A stretch of DNA of 64,000 bases from G025836975 sp048751585 (GTDB taxonomy: Bacteria; Pseudomonadota; Gammaproteobacteria; Burkholderiales; Burkholderiaceae_B). This document shows positions 54,303 to 63,084 of this stretch, in pieces. The notes under the pieces were generated by a model. The model was not told the origin of the DNA and did no database searches. It saw only the letters and a program-made list of their open reading frames with translations. Numbering within the stretch: position 1 is the first letter of the stretch; every line of letters starts with the position of its first letter. The position numbers and the translations under genes are program-made. The stretch covers positions 62,001 through 126,000 of the forward strand of contig NZ_JAZHOB010000009.1 of the NCBI RefSeq assembly GCF_048751585.1, given 5' to 3'.

Positions 54303-55721
54303 TTAGTAGCGATAGTGATCAGGCTTGTAGGGCCCGGCCACCGGCACGTTGATGTAGTCCGCCTGATCCTTGCGCAGCTCGGTCAACTGCACGCCCAGCT
54401 TCTTCAGGTGCAGGCGCGCCACTTTTTCATCCAGATGCTTGGGCAGCACATAGACCCGACCTGTATCGTAGGCTTGGCCGCGTGTGAACAGTTCGATTTG
54501 CGCGATCGTCTGGTTGGTGAATGACGCCGACATCACGAACGAAGGATGGCCCGTTGCGCAGCCCAGATTCACCAGACGTCCCTTGGCCAGCAGAATGATG
54601 CGCTTGCCGTCGGGGAAAATGATGTGATCGACCTGAGGCTTGACCTCTTCCCACTCCAGGCTCTCGACGGAGGCGACGTCGATCTCGTTGTCGAAGTGCC
54701 CGATGTTGCAGACAATGGCCTGGTCCTTCATGCGGTCCATGTGCTCGCGCGTGATCACATGGTAGTTGCCGGTGGCGGTCACGAAAATATCGGCCTTGTC
54801 GGCGGCTTCGTCCAGCGTAACGACCTTATAGCCTTCCATCGACGCTTGCAGTGCGCAAATGGGGTCGACTTCGGTCACCCATACCTGGGCGCGCAGGGCG
54901 GCCAGCGCCTGCGCGCAGCCCTTGCCCACATCGCCGAAGCCGCATACCACGGCGATCTTGCCGGCCACCATGACATCGGTGGCGCGCTTGATGCCGTCAA
55001 CCAGGGACTCGCGGCAACCGTACAGGTTATCGAACTTGGATTTGGTGACTGAATCGTTGACGTTGATGGCCGGGAAGGCCAGCTCGCCCTTCTTGGCCAT
55101 TTGATACAGGCGATGCACGCCCGTGGTGGTTTCTTCCGTTACGCCCTTGACCTGCGCCAGGCGCGTCGAATACCACTTGGGATCGCGCGCCAACTGGGCC
55201 TTGATCGAGGCGAACAACACGCGCTCTTCCTCGCTGCCGGGCTTGTCGAGCACGGAAATATCGGCTTCGGCCTTGGTGCCCAGATGCAGCAGGGTGGTGG
55301 CGTCGCCCCCATCGTCCAGGATCATGTTGGCGTGCTGGCCATTGGGCCATTCAAAGATCTGGTGGGTGTAGTTCCAGTAGTCTTCCAGCGTTTCGCCCTT
55401 CACGGCAAAAACGGCGGTGCCGCTGGCGGCAATGGCCGCGGCGGCGTGATCCTGGGTAGAGAAAATATTGCACGAGGCCCAGCGCACTTCGGCGCCCAGA
55501 GCCTTCAGTGTCTCGATAAGCACCGCGGTCTGGATCGTCATGTGCAGGCTGCCTGCGATGCGCGCGCCCTTCAAGGGCTGCGCGGCGGCATATTCTTCAC
55601 GCGTGGCCATCAGGCCGGGCATTTCAGTTTCGGCAATCGCGATCTCGCGGCGGCCCCAGCCCGCCAGGGCGATATCGGCAATTTTGTAATCGGAGAATGT
55701 GGCTTCGGCGACGGTATTCAT
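54303..55721 (-). CDS. ahcY: S-adenosylhomocysteinase
   Basis: This 472-residue enzyme splits S-adenosylhomocysteine to homocysteine and adenosine. Motifs are AGSLHMTIQTAVLIETL, ASCNIFSTQDHAAAA, NLYGCRESLVDGI, VCGFGDVGKGCAQAL (NAD site) and NLGCATGHPSFVMS. The C-terminus PYKPDHYRY is the canonical dimer tail. I use the ATG at 55721; one 15 bp upstream is possible. The long leader contains an SAH riboswitch, so expression should rise when SAH accumulates. Confidence 0.96.
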   Translation of the reverse strand: MNTVAEATFSDYKIADIALAGWGRREIAIAETEMPGLMATREEYAAAQPLKGARIAGSLHMTIQTAVLIETLKALGAEVRWASCNIFSTQDHAAAAIAASGTAVFAVKGETLEDYWNYTHQIFEWPNGQHANMILDDGGDATTLLHLGTKAEADISVLDKPGSEEERVLFASIKAQLARDPKWYSTRLAQVKGVTEETTTGVHRLYQMAKKGELAFPAINVNDSVTKSKFDNLYGCRESLVDGIKRATDVMVAGKIAVVCGFGDVGKGCAQALAALRAQVWVTEVDPICALQASMEGYKVVTLDEAADKADIFVTATGNYHVITREHMDRMKDQAIVCNIGHFDNEIDVASVESLEWEEVKPQVDHIIFPDGKRIILLAKGRLVNLGCATGHPSFVMSASFTNQTIAQIELFTRGQAYDTGRVYVLPKHLDEKVARLHLKKLGVQLTELRKDQADYINVPVAGPYKPDHYRY

Positions 55722-55820
55722 GGTGTAGGCATCCAATTGGCCTGTACCAGCCGAAGCGCGGAGCTTTCAACAAAACATCGCAAGTCGCGACATGTGCTCA
55801 TCTTCGCCTGTACAGGAAAC

Positions 55821-55891
55821 GATGAGCGCCGTTGAAACAAAGAGGATCCTGAGCCTAGCGGTGTGAACAACACCGTTGCAGCGCCCCTCAG
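55821..55891 (-). ncRNA. S-adenosylhomocysteine (SAH) riboswitch
   Basis: Read on the minus strand from 55891, the RNA has the SAH-element core: CUGAGGGGCGCUGCAACGG, a P2 hairpin (GGUGU-loop-ACACC), GCUAGGCUCAG, a spacer and CAACGGCGCUCAUC. P1 is CUGAG with CUCAG; the GCGC near the 5' end and the GGCGCUC near the 3' end form the pseudoknot. It is about 100 nt upstream of the ahcY start, where this riboswitch class is known in Beta- and Gammaproteobacteria. The known logic is ligand-activated expression. Confidence 0.93.
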
Positions 55892-55935
55892 GAAGGCTTG
55901 ATTGTAGCGTAATTAGCCGGGTCCTTGCCAGGAAA

Positions 55936-56208
55936 TCAGCCTTTCCGGCGCGGATACCCCTGCGCCTTGATGCGCTGCCAAATCCGCAGTTTTTCGTCAT
56001 CGTCCAGGAACACCCAATTGGCCACTTCCATGGCCGTCCGTCCGCAACCCCGGCAGATCTCGTCGTACAGGGTCGAGCAGACGGCAACGCAGGGGGAGTC
56101 GCTGGGATTCAGGCTGTGCGCCGAATCGCGCCGAGCCTGGACGGCCTCCATGCCTGCTTCGGACTTCGGCCAAGCGGCCGGATCAGAGGGCGAATCAATA
56201 TCGGACAT
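55936..56208 (-). CDS. DUF1289-family small protein
   Basis: This 90-residue protein has the DUF1289 cysteine pattern SPCVAVCSTLYDEICRGCGR, and the conserved WVFLDDDEK and RIKAQGY. The four cysteines probably bind iron-sulfur or zinc. The function is unknown. It follows metK after 54 bp on the same strand and precedes the ahcY leader; the two methyl-cycle genes flank it. Confidence 0.9.
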   Translation of the reverse strand: MSDIDSPSDPAAWPKSEAGMEAVQARRDSAHSLNPSDSPCVAVCSTLYDEICRGCGRTAMEVANWVFLDDDEKLRIWQRIKAQGYPRRKG

Positions 56209-56262
56209 GGAAGCTCCTTGAAAAGCGCCGGGGCCCGAAGGCCCCGGTGAACCACACTGCGC

Positions 56263-57426
56263 CTAGGCGGCCTTCTTGAGGATTTGCACCTTATCGGTGG
56301 CCTCCCAGCTGAATTCGGGCTCGGTGCGCCCGAAGTGGCCGTATGCGGCGGTCTTGCTGTAGATGGGCCGCAGCAGGTCGAGCATATTGATGATACCCTT
56401 GGGGCGGAGATCGAAATGCTCGCGCACCAGACGGGCAATCTGCTCGTCGGGGATGACTCCCGTGCCTTCCGTGTAAACCGTGATGTTGATGGGCTCGGCC
56501 ACGCCGATGGCGTAGCTGACCTGCACCTGGCACTGGCGGGCCAGGCCGGCGGCCACGACATTCTTGGCCACGTAGCGCGCGGCATAGGCGGCCGAACGAT
56601 CGACCTTGGAGGGATCCTTGCCGGAAAACGCGCCGCCGCCGTGCGGGCATGCGCCGCCGTAGGTGTCCACAATGATCTTGCGGCCGGTAAGACCGCAGTC
56701 GCCCTGTGGGCCGCCGATGACGAACACACCCGTGGGGTTGATCATGAACTTGGTTTTGGGCGTAAGCAGGCCATCGGGAAAGCTGGGCTTGATGATGTGT
56801 TCGATGACGGCCTCGTGGATATCGCTTTGCGAAATCTCGGGTGCGTGCTGGGTGGACAGCACCACGGTGTCGACCTCGGCCGGCTTGCCGTCGATATAGC
56901 GGAAGGTGACTTGGGACTTGGCGTCGGGACGCAGCCAGGGCAGACGGCCGTCCTTGCGCAATTCGCTTTGGCGCTGCACCAGACGGTGCGCGTACCAGAT
57001 GGGAGCTGGCATCAGGTCAGGGGTTTCGTCGCAGGCATAGCCGAACATCAGGCCTTGGTCGCCCGCGCCCTGGTTCAGGACTTCTTCGCTGCTGCGATCC
57101 ACGCCCTGGGCGATGTCGGGCGATTGCTTGTCGTAGGCCACCAGCACCGCGCAGCCCTTGTAGTCGATCCCGTAGTCGGTATTGTCGTAGCCGATGCGCT
57201 TGATGGTGTCGCGCGCAACCTGGATGTAATCCACATTGGCCGTCGTGGTGATCTCGCCTGCCAGCACGACCAGCCCTGTATTGCACAGGGTTTCGGCCGC
57301 TACCCGGGCGTTGGGATCCTGCGTGAGGATGGCGTCGAGGATGGAGTCAGAGATCTGGTCGGCGACTTTGTCGGGGTGACCTTCGGAGACGGATTCGGAA
57401 GTGAAAAGAAAGTCGTTATTTGCCAC
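56263..57426 (-). CDS. metK: S-adenosylmethionine synthetase
   Basis: This 387-residue enzyme makes SAM from methionine and ATP. The signature motifs are TSESVSEGHPDKVADQISD, GAGDQGLMFGYA, FVIGGPQGDCGLTGRKIIVD and GGGAFSGKDPSKVDRSAAY. The family N-terminus ANNDFLFTSES directly follows a GTG at 57426, with AGGA 9 nt upstream, so I choose that GTG over an ATG at 57462. It is divergent from the lipid A acyltransferase genes. Confidence 0.93.
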   Translation of the reverse strand: MANNDFLFTSESVSEGHPDKVADQISDSILDAILTQDPNARVAAETLCNTGLVVLAGEITTTANVDYIQVARDTIKRIGYDNTDYGIDYKGCAVLVAYDKQSPDIAQGVDRSSEEVLNQGAGDQGLMFGYACDETPDLMPAPIWYAHRLVQRQSELRKDGRLPWLRPDAKSQVTFRYIDGKPAEVDTVVLSTQHAPEISQSDIHEAVIEHIIKPSFPDGLLTPKTKFMINPTGVFVIGGPQGDCGLTGRKIIVDTYGGACPHGGGAFSGKDPSKVDRSAAYAARYVAKNVVAAGLARQCQVQVSYAIGVAEPINITVYTEGTGVIPDEQIARLVREHFDLRPKGIINMLDLLRPIYSKTAAYGHFGRTEPEFSWEATDKVQILKKAA

Positions 57427-57674
57427 AGCGATACGTCCTATATAACGCCGGTTGCCCGGCATGGAGGTTGAACGGTATGCGTTGCACCTCGGACGTCTGC
57501 ATAGCAGTGGTAATCAGGGCGCGACGCTTTAGCGGATTATTTGCGGGCCGTTGTTGAAGACGGCCCGACATCGCCCCGCAAGTTGTCGGTTAACTCAGCG
57601 ATGAACCCCATTTTAAGCGAAAATACGCCAGCGCATCATTTTTCACATATCGCACAAGGGTTATTGTTGCACTC
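57427..57674. promoter_or_regulatory. Divergent intergenic region between metK and lpxL
   Basis: This 248-bp region must hold the metK leader and the acyltransferase promoter. An 8-bp perfect hairpin (57544-57551 with 57560-57567, CGGGCCGT with ACGGCCCG) is visible but has no T run, so it is not an obvious terminator. I looked for a SAM riboswitch of known class and did not recognise one. Confidence 0.5.
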
Positions 57675-58529
57675 ATGCTCCTGGTCTTATTCCGCCTTAT
57701 CGCACGCTTGCCGCTACCGCTGCTTCACGGCCTGGGCCGCGCGGCGGGGCGCCTGGTGTACGCCTGGCCGGGCAGGTACCGCAGGCGCCTCAAGGCCAAC
57801 GCCGCCCAAGCGGGCTATGCCGACCCGGCTTTCGCGCGGCGATCGGCGGCCGAAACGGGCGCAATGATCATGGAAACGCCCAAGGTCTGGCTGCGCAACC
57901 AGGAATGCCTGCGCATGACCCACAGCGACGACGATGCCGTCGTCCACCAGGCTCTGGCCGAAGGCCGGGGCATCCTGTACCTGACACCGCATCTGGGCTG
58001 CTTCGAGATCACGGCGCGCTATCTGATCCAGCACGGCCCCATCACCGTCATGTACCGCCCGCCGCGCCAGGCCTTTCTGGAACCCGTCATGGAGCAGGCG
58101 CGCAACACCTCGGGCCTGAAAGCCGTGCCGGCCGCCATGCAGGGCGTGCGCGAATTCGTCCGCGCCTTGAAGCGCGGCGAAGCCGTGGGCATGCTGCCCG
58201 ACCAGGTGCCCGGCAGCGGCGACGGGGTCTGGGCGCCGTTTTTCGGCAAACAGGCCTATACCATGACGCTGGCCGGCAAACTGGCCCTGCAAACCGGCGT
58301 TGCCGTCATCCTTACGGCCGGCGAACGCCTGCCCAAGGGCCAAGGCTGGCGCATCCACTACCAGCGGCTGGCCGAGCCGCTGGCCACAGACCCGCAAGCC
58401 CTTGCCGCATCCATCAACAGCGCCATGGAAACGCTGATCCGCCGTTTTCCCCAGCAGTATCTATGGAGCTACAACCGCTACAAAATCCCCCCGGACGCGC
58501 CGCCGCGTCCGGAGGACGCATTGCAATGA
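57675..58529 (+). CDS. Lipid A biosynthesis acyltransferase (LpxL family), first copy
   Basis: This 284-residue inner-membrane-associated acyltransferase adds a secondary acyl chain to lipid A. It has one N-terminal hydrophobic helix (LLVLFRLIARLPLPLLHGL), the HX4E catalytic motif TPHLGCFE, and the conserved MYRPPRQ and DQVPGSGDGVW segments. In Bordetella two tandem lpxL-type genes precede dapF as here, with different acyl specificity. Which chain this copy adds cannot be read from sequence. It overlaps the second copy by 4 bp. Confidence 0.9.
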   Translation: MLLVLFRLIARLPLPLLHGLGRAAGRLVYAWPGRYRRRLKANAAQAGYADPAFARRSAAETGAMIMETPKVWLRNQECLRMTHSDDDAVVHQALAEGRGILYLTPHLGCFEITARYLIQHGPITVMYRPPRQAFLEPVMEQARNTSGLKAVPAAMQGVREFVRALKRGEAVGMLPDQVPGSGDGVWAPFFGKQAYTMTLAGKLALQTGVAVILTAGERLPKGQGWRIHYQRLAEPLATDPQALAASINSAMETLIRRFPQQYLWSYNRYKIPPDAPPRPEDALQ

Positions 58530-59416
58530 CGTTCAACAAACTTCCCCTGCTTCGTTCCGTCTTCGCTTATTTCGGCCGCAGTTCCACGTCGACCCGCCGG
58601 CGCTGGGGGCGCGTGCTGGGCTGGCTGGCTCCCCGCCTGATGCGATCCAGGGCGCATATCGTGCGCACCAATCTGGCCCTGTGCTTTCCCGAGCGATCCA
58701 AACAAGAGCGGGAAGCGTGGCTGCACAGGCATTTCCATCTGCTGGCGCAATCGGTGGTGGACCGCGGGCTGTGCTGGTTCGGGCCGGCGCCCGCCATACT
58801 CGAAGCCACGCCCATAACAGGGCTGGAGCACCTGGACGGCCTGCTCAAGGAAAAACGCAAGATCATCCTGCTGGCGCCGCACTTCATCGGGCTGGATGCC
58901 GCCGCCACGCGCCTGACGCTGTTCCTGAAAGAATCGGCCACGATGTACACCCGCCAGAGCGACCCGGACGTGGATACCCTGGTGCGCGAAGGCCGGGGCA
59001 GGTTCAACACCGTGCATCTGGTCAGCCGCCATGACGGCGTGCGGGGACTGATACGCCACTTGCGCAATGGCATACCGGTGTATTACCTGCCGGATATGGA
59101 TTTTGGGCCGGCCGGCGCCGCCTTCCTGCCCTTTTTCAATGTGCCGGCGGCCACGCTGCTGACCACGGCCCAGATAGCCAAGACCTGGAATGCCGCGGTA
59201 GTGCCCATCATCAGCCGGCTCGACGCCGGGACAGGCCAATACCGTGTGGACGTCCTGCCGCCGTTGGACGATTTTCCCGGAACCCAAACGGCGGAAGAAG
59301 CCACGGGCCGCCTGAACCAGTTGTTAGAGAGCTGGGTCAGAACGGACCCGCCGCAATATTACTGGGTGCACCGGCGATTCAAGACCCGGCCGGAAGGCCA
59401 GGCCCGTTTCTACTGA
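58526..59416 (+). CDS. Lipid A biosynthesis acyltransferase (LpxL/LpxM family), second copy
   Basis: This 296-residue LpxL-family acyltransferase has the HX4D motif APHFIGLDAAA, and MYTRQSDPDVDTLV and YYLPDMDFGPAGAAFLPFF are typical for the family. The ATG at 58526 overlaps the stop of the first copy in ATGA. The two copies are clearly diverged, so they probably act at different positions on lipid A. The open frame reaches far upstream only because of the shifted reading of the first gene. Confidence 0.9.
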   Translation: MTFNKLPLLRSVFAYFGRSSTSTRRRWGRVLGWLAPRLMRSRAHIVRTNLALCFPERSKQEREAWLHRHFHLLAQSVVDRGLCWFGPAPAILEATPITGLEHLDGLLKEKRKIILLAPHFIGLDAAATRLTLFLKESATMYTRQSDPDVDTLVREGRGRFNTVHLVSRHDGVRGLIRHLRNGIPVYYLPDMDFGPAGAAFLPFFNVPAATLLTTAQIAKTWNAAVVPIISRLDAGTGQYRVDVLPPLDDFPGTQTAEEATGRLNQLLESWVRTDPPQYYWVHRRFKTRPEGQARFY

Positions 59417-59459
59417 TCCATTGCGGACAAACCACCGGTAATCCGGGATAATCATCATC

Positions 59460-60353
59460 ATGATCTGGAACTTCGTAAAAATGCACGGTGCAGGCAACGA
59501 TTTCGTTGTCCTGGACGGCGTGCGGCAATCGATAGACATGACGCCCGAAAGGGCGCGGGCTCTTGCGGACCGCCATTTCGGCGTGGGCGCCGACCAACTC
59601 CTGCTGGTCGAAAACCCGGCCCATCCCGAAGCCGACTTCCGCTATCGCATCTTCAACGCCGACGGCAGCGAAGTCGAGCATTGCGGCAACGGCGCGCGCT
59701 GCTTCGTGCGTTTCGTCCACGAACAGGGCCTGTCGGGACGCAACCCCCTGCGCGCGGAGATCAGCACCGGCCTGATCACCCTGGACAACTCCGACGCGGA
59801 CGGCGTTTCAGCCGAAATGGGCCAGACCCGCTTCGAGCCCGCCGCGCTTGCTTTCGATACCCGGGGCCTGCAATCGGCGCCCTGCGGCGACGATACCTTG
59901 TGGACTCTGCCGCTGCCGGGGCATGACGATGCCGTGCTGTCGCTGGTGGCCATTTCCAACCCTCATGCGGTCCAGGTCGTCGCCGACGTTGACACGGCGC
60001 CTGTGGGGACTACCGGGCCGCTTATCGAGTCGCATCCGCGTTTCGCGCAACGCGTCAATGCGGGATTCATGCAAGTGCTGGACCGCCACGCCATCAAGCT
60101 GCGTGTCTACGAGCGCGGAGCCGGCGAGACCCTGGCATGCGGGACCGGTGCCTGCGCGGCCGTGGTCGCCGGCATACGGCGCGGCCTGCTGGACAGCCCG
60201 GTGCAAGTCCATACTCGCGGCGGGCGGCTGACTGTCGCCTGGGAAGACGGCAGCCTGCGCATGAGCGGTCCCGCCACCACCGTGTTTTCCGGCCAGATCG
60301 ATATCGATGCTTTGACCCAACAATTCACCAACAAGGACGCCCCGACGCCATGA
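59460..60353 (+). CDS. dapF: Diaminopimelate epimerase
   Basis: This 297-residue enzyme converts LL- to meso-diaminopimelate for lysine and peptidoglycan. The two active-site cysteines are in EHCGNGARC (about 74-82) and LACGTGACA. MHGAGNDFVVLD at the N-terminus and MSGPATTVFSG at the end are diagnostic. Its stop overlaps the DUF484 start in ATGA. dapF, DUF484, xerC is the usual proteobacterial order. Confidence 0.95.
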   Translation: MIWNFVKMHGAGNDFVVLDGVRQSIDMTPERARALADRHFGVGADQLLLVENPAHPEADFRYRIFNADGSEVEHCGNGARCFVRFVHEQGLSGRNPLRAEISTGLITLDNSDADGVSAEMGQTRFEPAALAFDTRGLQSAPCGDDTLWTLPLPGHDDAVLSLVAISNPHAVQVVADVDTAPVGTTGPLIESHPRFAQRVNAGFMQVLDRHAIKLRVYERGAGETLACGTGACAAVVAGIRRGLLDSPVQVHTRGGRLTVAWEDGSLRMSGPATTVFSGQIDIDALTQQFTNKDAPTP

Positions 60354-61036
60354 CCGAAGATAGCCTTTCCGCCGACGACGTTGCGCGCTTCCTGCAAACC
60401 AACCCGGCTTTCTTCCAGGAGCATGCCGAACTGTTTGCCAATCTGCGCGTCCCGCACCCCAACGAGACGCGCGCCATATCCCTGGGCGAACGGCAGATCA
60501 TGACCTTGCGCGCCCGCGCCAAAGACCTGGAATGGCAGCTATCGGGCCTGGTCCACAACGCCAGCGGCAACGAAAGAATCAGCAAGACGCTGAACGACTG
60601 GTGCTGCCGCATGCTAGCCGAGGACGACGCCCGCCAGATTCCCGCCCATATCGTGCGCAGCCTGGGCGACCTGTTCGACCTGCCCACCATCGCCTTGCGC
60701 GTCTGGGACCTTCCCAAGCTTGCCGACAGCGAATTCAACGAAGACGTCACCGAGTCGATCAGGGCGTATGCGCGCGAACTGGTCAAGCCGTATTGCGGTC
60801 CGCTGCGGGACCAGGAAGCGGCGGGTTGGCTGGGCACCGCGCCCGCCTCGCTGGCCATTATCGGCTTGCGGCCTTCAGGCAGCAGCGAGCCCATAGGCCT
60901 GCTGGTCCTGGGGTCCGACGAAGCCGAGCGCTTCACTCCGGACATGGGCACGGCCTTCCTGGACACCATCAATCAACTGGCCAGCGCCAGCCTGTCGCGC
61001 CTGCGCGGATCGCCCGACCAGGACGACTACGCTTAA
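60350..61036 (+). CDS. DUF484-family protein (GAF-like)
   Basis: This 228-residue cytoplasmic protein begins with the DUF484 helix DVARFLQTNPAFFQEHAEL and ALGERQ-like coiled stretch (ISLGERQIMTLRARAKDLEW). The C-terminal half folds as a GAF-like domain (GLLVLGSDEAERFTPDMG). The ligand is unknown. Its conserved position between dapF and xerC in Beta- and Gammaproteobacteria supports the call. It starts at ATG 60350 in the dapF stop. Confidence 0.92.
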   Translation: MTEDSLSADDVARFLQTNPAFFQEHAELFANLRVPHPNETRAISLGERQIMTLRARAKDLEWQLSGLVHNASGNERISKTLNDWCCRMLAEDDARQIPAHIVRSLGDLFDLPTIALRVWDLPKLADSEFNEDVTESIRAYARELVKPYCGPLRDQEAAGWLGTAPASLAIIGLRPSGSSEPIGLLVLGSDEAERFTPDMGTAFLDTINQLASASLSRLRGSPDQDDYA

Positions 61037-61064
61037 GGCCGGTCAACGCTAAAAGGGAAGCCGC

Positions 61065-62015
61065 ATGCATGCCCTGCCCGCGCCCATGGAGCAATGGCTT
61101 GCCCACCTGCGGGGCAATCGGCGCTATTCAGAGCACACTCTGGCGGGCTACCGCCAGGATCTTCGCCACCTGATTCAATGCCACGCCAACACCGCGCTCG
61201 AGCAGTACACCGAGAGCCACATCCGCCAGGCCATTGCGCGCCTGCACGGGCAGGGACTCAAGCCGCGCAGCCTGGCCCGGGCGCTTGCCGCCTGGCGCGG
61301 CTTCTACCAATGGTGGGCGCCCGCCGCCGGCATGGACTCCAACCCCGCGGCGGGCGTGCGCGCGCCCAAGGCGCCCCGCGGCCTGCCCAAGGCCTTGTCG
61401 GTGGAACAGACTCAGGTCCTGCTGGACCGGCCCGGCCTGCCGGCGCCCAAAACCCCTATTGAATGCCGCGACCAGGCCATGTTCGAAGTCCTGTATTCCA
61501 GCGGCCTGCGTCTGGCCGAATTGGTCAGCCTCGATTGGCGCTATACCCGCCAGGAGTCGTACGAGTCGCAAAGCTGGGTGCAATTGCAGGAACACGAAGC
61601 CATCGTCAAGGGCAAGGGCGGCAAGACCCGCAACGTGCCGCTGGGCACAAAAGCCATTGCCGCCGTCAATCATTGGCTGGACGTGCGCGCCGGCCTGCTC
61701 GGTCCCGGCGCGGGCATCGACGCCTGTTCCGCCCTGTTTCTGGGTGCCCGGGGCAATCGGATCTCACCCAGGGTGGTCCAGCTGCAACTGAACAAGCTGG
61801 CTACGCTGGCCGGCCTGCCTGTGCATGTGCACCCGCACAGCCTGCGCCACAGCTTTGCCAGCCACATGCTGCAGTCGGCCCAGGACTTGCGCGCGGTGCA
61901 GGAATTGCTGGGACACGCCAATATTTCCACCACGCAGATTTATACGCGGCTGGACTTCCAGCACTTGGCACAGGCCTATGACAAGGCGCATCCGCGCGCC
62001 GGCAGAAAACGCTGA
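61065..62015 (+). CDS. xerC: Site-specific tyrosine recombinase XerC
   Basis: This 316-residue recombinase with XerD resolves chromosome dimers at dif. The N-terminal SAM-like domain (RYSEHTLAGYRQDLRHLIQC) precedes the catalytic domain with Arg in SSGLRLAELVSL, Lys in KGKGGKTRN, His-x-x-Arg in HPHSLRHSFASHML, the second His in LLGHANISTTQIYTRLD, and the nucleophile Tyr in that same stretch. All catalytic residues are present. The ATG at 61065 has AAGGGAAG upstream, 28 bp after the DUF484 gene. Confidence 0.94.
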   Translation: MHALPAPMEQWLAHLRGNRRYSEHTLAGYRQDLRHLIQCHANTALEQYTESHIRQAIARLHGQGLKPRSLARALAAWRGFYQWWAPAAGMDSNPAAGVRAPKAPRGLPKALSVEQTQVLLDRPGLPAPKTPIECRDQAMFEVLYSSGLRLAELVSLDWRYTRQESYESQSWVQLQEHEAIVKGKGGKTRNVPLGTKAIAAVNHWLDVRAGLLGPGAGIDACSALFLGARGNRISPRVVQLQLNKLATLAGLPVHVHPHSLRHSFASHMLQSAQDLRAVQELLGHANISTTQIYTRLDFQHLAQAYDKAHPRAGRKR

Positions 62016-62037
62016 AGCCCCCCGGCCGCGATCCCGC

Positions 62038-63084
62038 TCAGCGCGTCAGCACATAGATCAACCGGCCCGCGTTCCAGCTGAACATGCCCAGATAGCTTGC
62101 GGCCGGCGCATCGGCCGACGCCAGGGCGTCGGAATACAGCGTGCCGCCCATCCTGATCCCCGTTTCGCGCGCCAGCTGCTTGACCAGCCTGGAGCTTGTG
62201 CCGCTTTCGATGAAGACGCCCGCCACATGCTCCTTCTTGGCCCGATCCACGATGGCGGCCAAATCCTTGGCCGAGGGCTCAGCCTCGCTGGACAGGCCGG
62301 CAACCGAAATAAAACGTATCCCATAGGCTTGTGCAAAATAGCCGAATGCATCATGCGAGGTAATCACTATGCGCCGGTTCGCTGGAATATCCGCCAGCGC
62401 AACCCTGATTTCGGCGTCGAGCTTGGTCATTTTCTCGATATAAAGCTTCGCCCGCATCTTGTAATAGCTGGCCCGCGGGGGATCGGCCCGTGCCAGGCCA
62501 TCGGCAATATTCTGGGCATAGATCATGCCGTTGCGCAGATCCTGCCACGCATGCGGGTCGATGTCGCCGACGGAATGATCGCCGTGAGCGTGCGCATCGC
62601 CGTGCCCATGTTGTTTCTTGCCATGCCCTTCCGGCTCATCGCCATGATCGTCGCCGTGATCGCCGCCCCCCAGCTCGTCGGCGCTCAGGCGACGCACCGC
62701 GACGCCTTTGGATGCCAGGATCTGGCGACCCTTGAAGCCCGATGACTGCACCAGGCGTGGAAGCCAGGTCTCGAAATCCAGTCCATTCAATACCAGGACC
62801 GCGGCTTCGGACAGCGCCTTCGTGTCCCGTGGCGACGGTTCGAACGAGTGCACATCGCCGTTGGCCCCCACCAGGGTGGTCAATGCAACACGCTCCCCGC
62901 CGATCTCCCGGACCATGTCGCCCAGAATGGAAAAACTGGCAACGACGTTCAGCGGTGCAATCGCCGCGGCGGACCGGGCTGCGAATGCCCCGGGCATCAC
63001 GGCGGCAAGCGTAGCGCCGGCCAGAGTCCCGAGGACTCTTCGGCGCGGCATACGGAGGCGATAAGCTGTGTTGGCGTGGACCAT
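62038..63084 (-). CDS. znuA: Zinc ABC transporter substrate-binding protein (ZnuA-like)
   Basis: This 348-residue cluster A-I metal-binding protein has a Tat-like or Sec signal at the N-terminus (MPRRRVLGTLAGATLAAVMPG) and motifs NVVASFSILGDMVREIGG, VHSFEPSPRDTKAL and DPHAWQDLRNG. A His-rich loop at about 145-175 (GGGDHGDDHGDEPEGHG, then KKQHGHGDAHAHGDHS) is the zinc-ZnuA hallmark. The C-terminal lobe begins near VITSHDAFGYFAQAYG. The ATG at 63084 overlaps the permease stop by one base. Manganese is possible but the His loop favours zinc. Confidence 0.87.
   Translation of the reverse strand: MVHANTAYRLRMPRRRVLGTLAGATLAAVMPGAFAARSAAAIAPLNVVASFSILGDMVREIGGERVALTTLVGANGDVHSFEPSPRDTKALSEAAVLVLNGLDFETWLPRLVQSSGFKGRQILASKGVAVRRLSADELGGGDHGDDHGDEPEGHGKKQHGHGDAHAHGDHSVGDIDPHAWQDLRNGMIYAQNIADGLARADPPRASYYKMRAKLYIEKMTKLDAEIRVALADIPANRRIVITSHDAFGYFAQAYGIRFISVAGLSSEAEPSAKDLAAIVDRAKKEHVAGVFIESGTSSRLVKQLARETGIRMGGTLYSDALASADAPAASYLGMFSWNAGRLIYVLTR

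Noticed and set aside
57427..57674. SAM riboswitch before metK
   Set aside because: I found a hairpin but no conserved core of SAM-I, SAM-II or other SAM classes that I can recognise.
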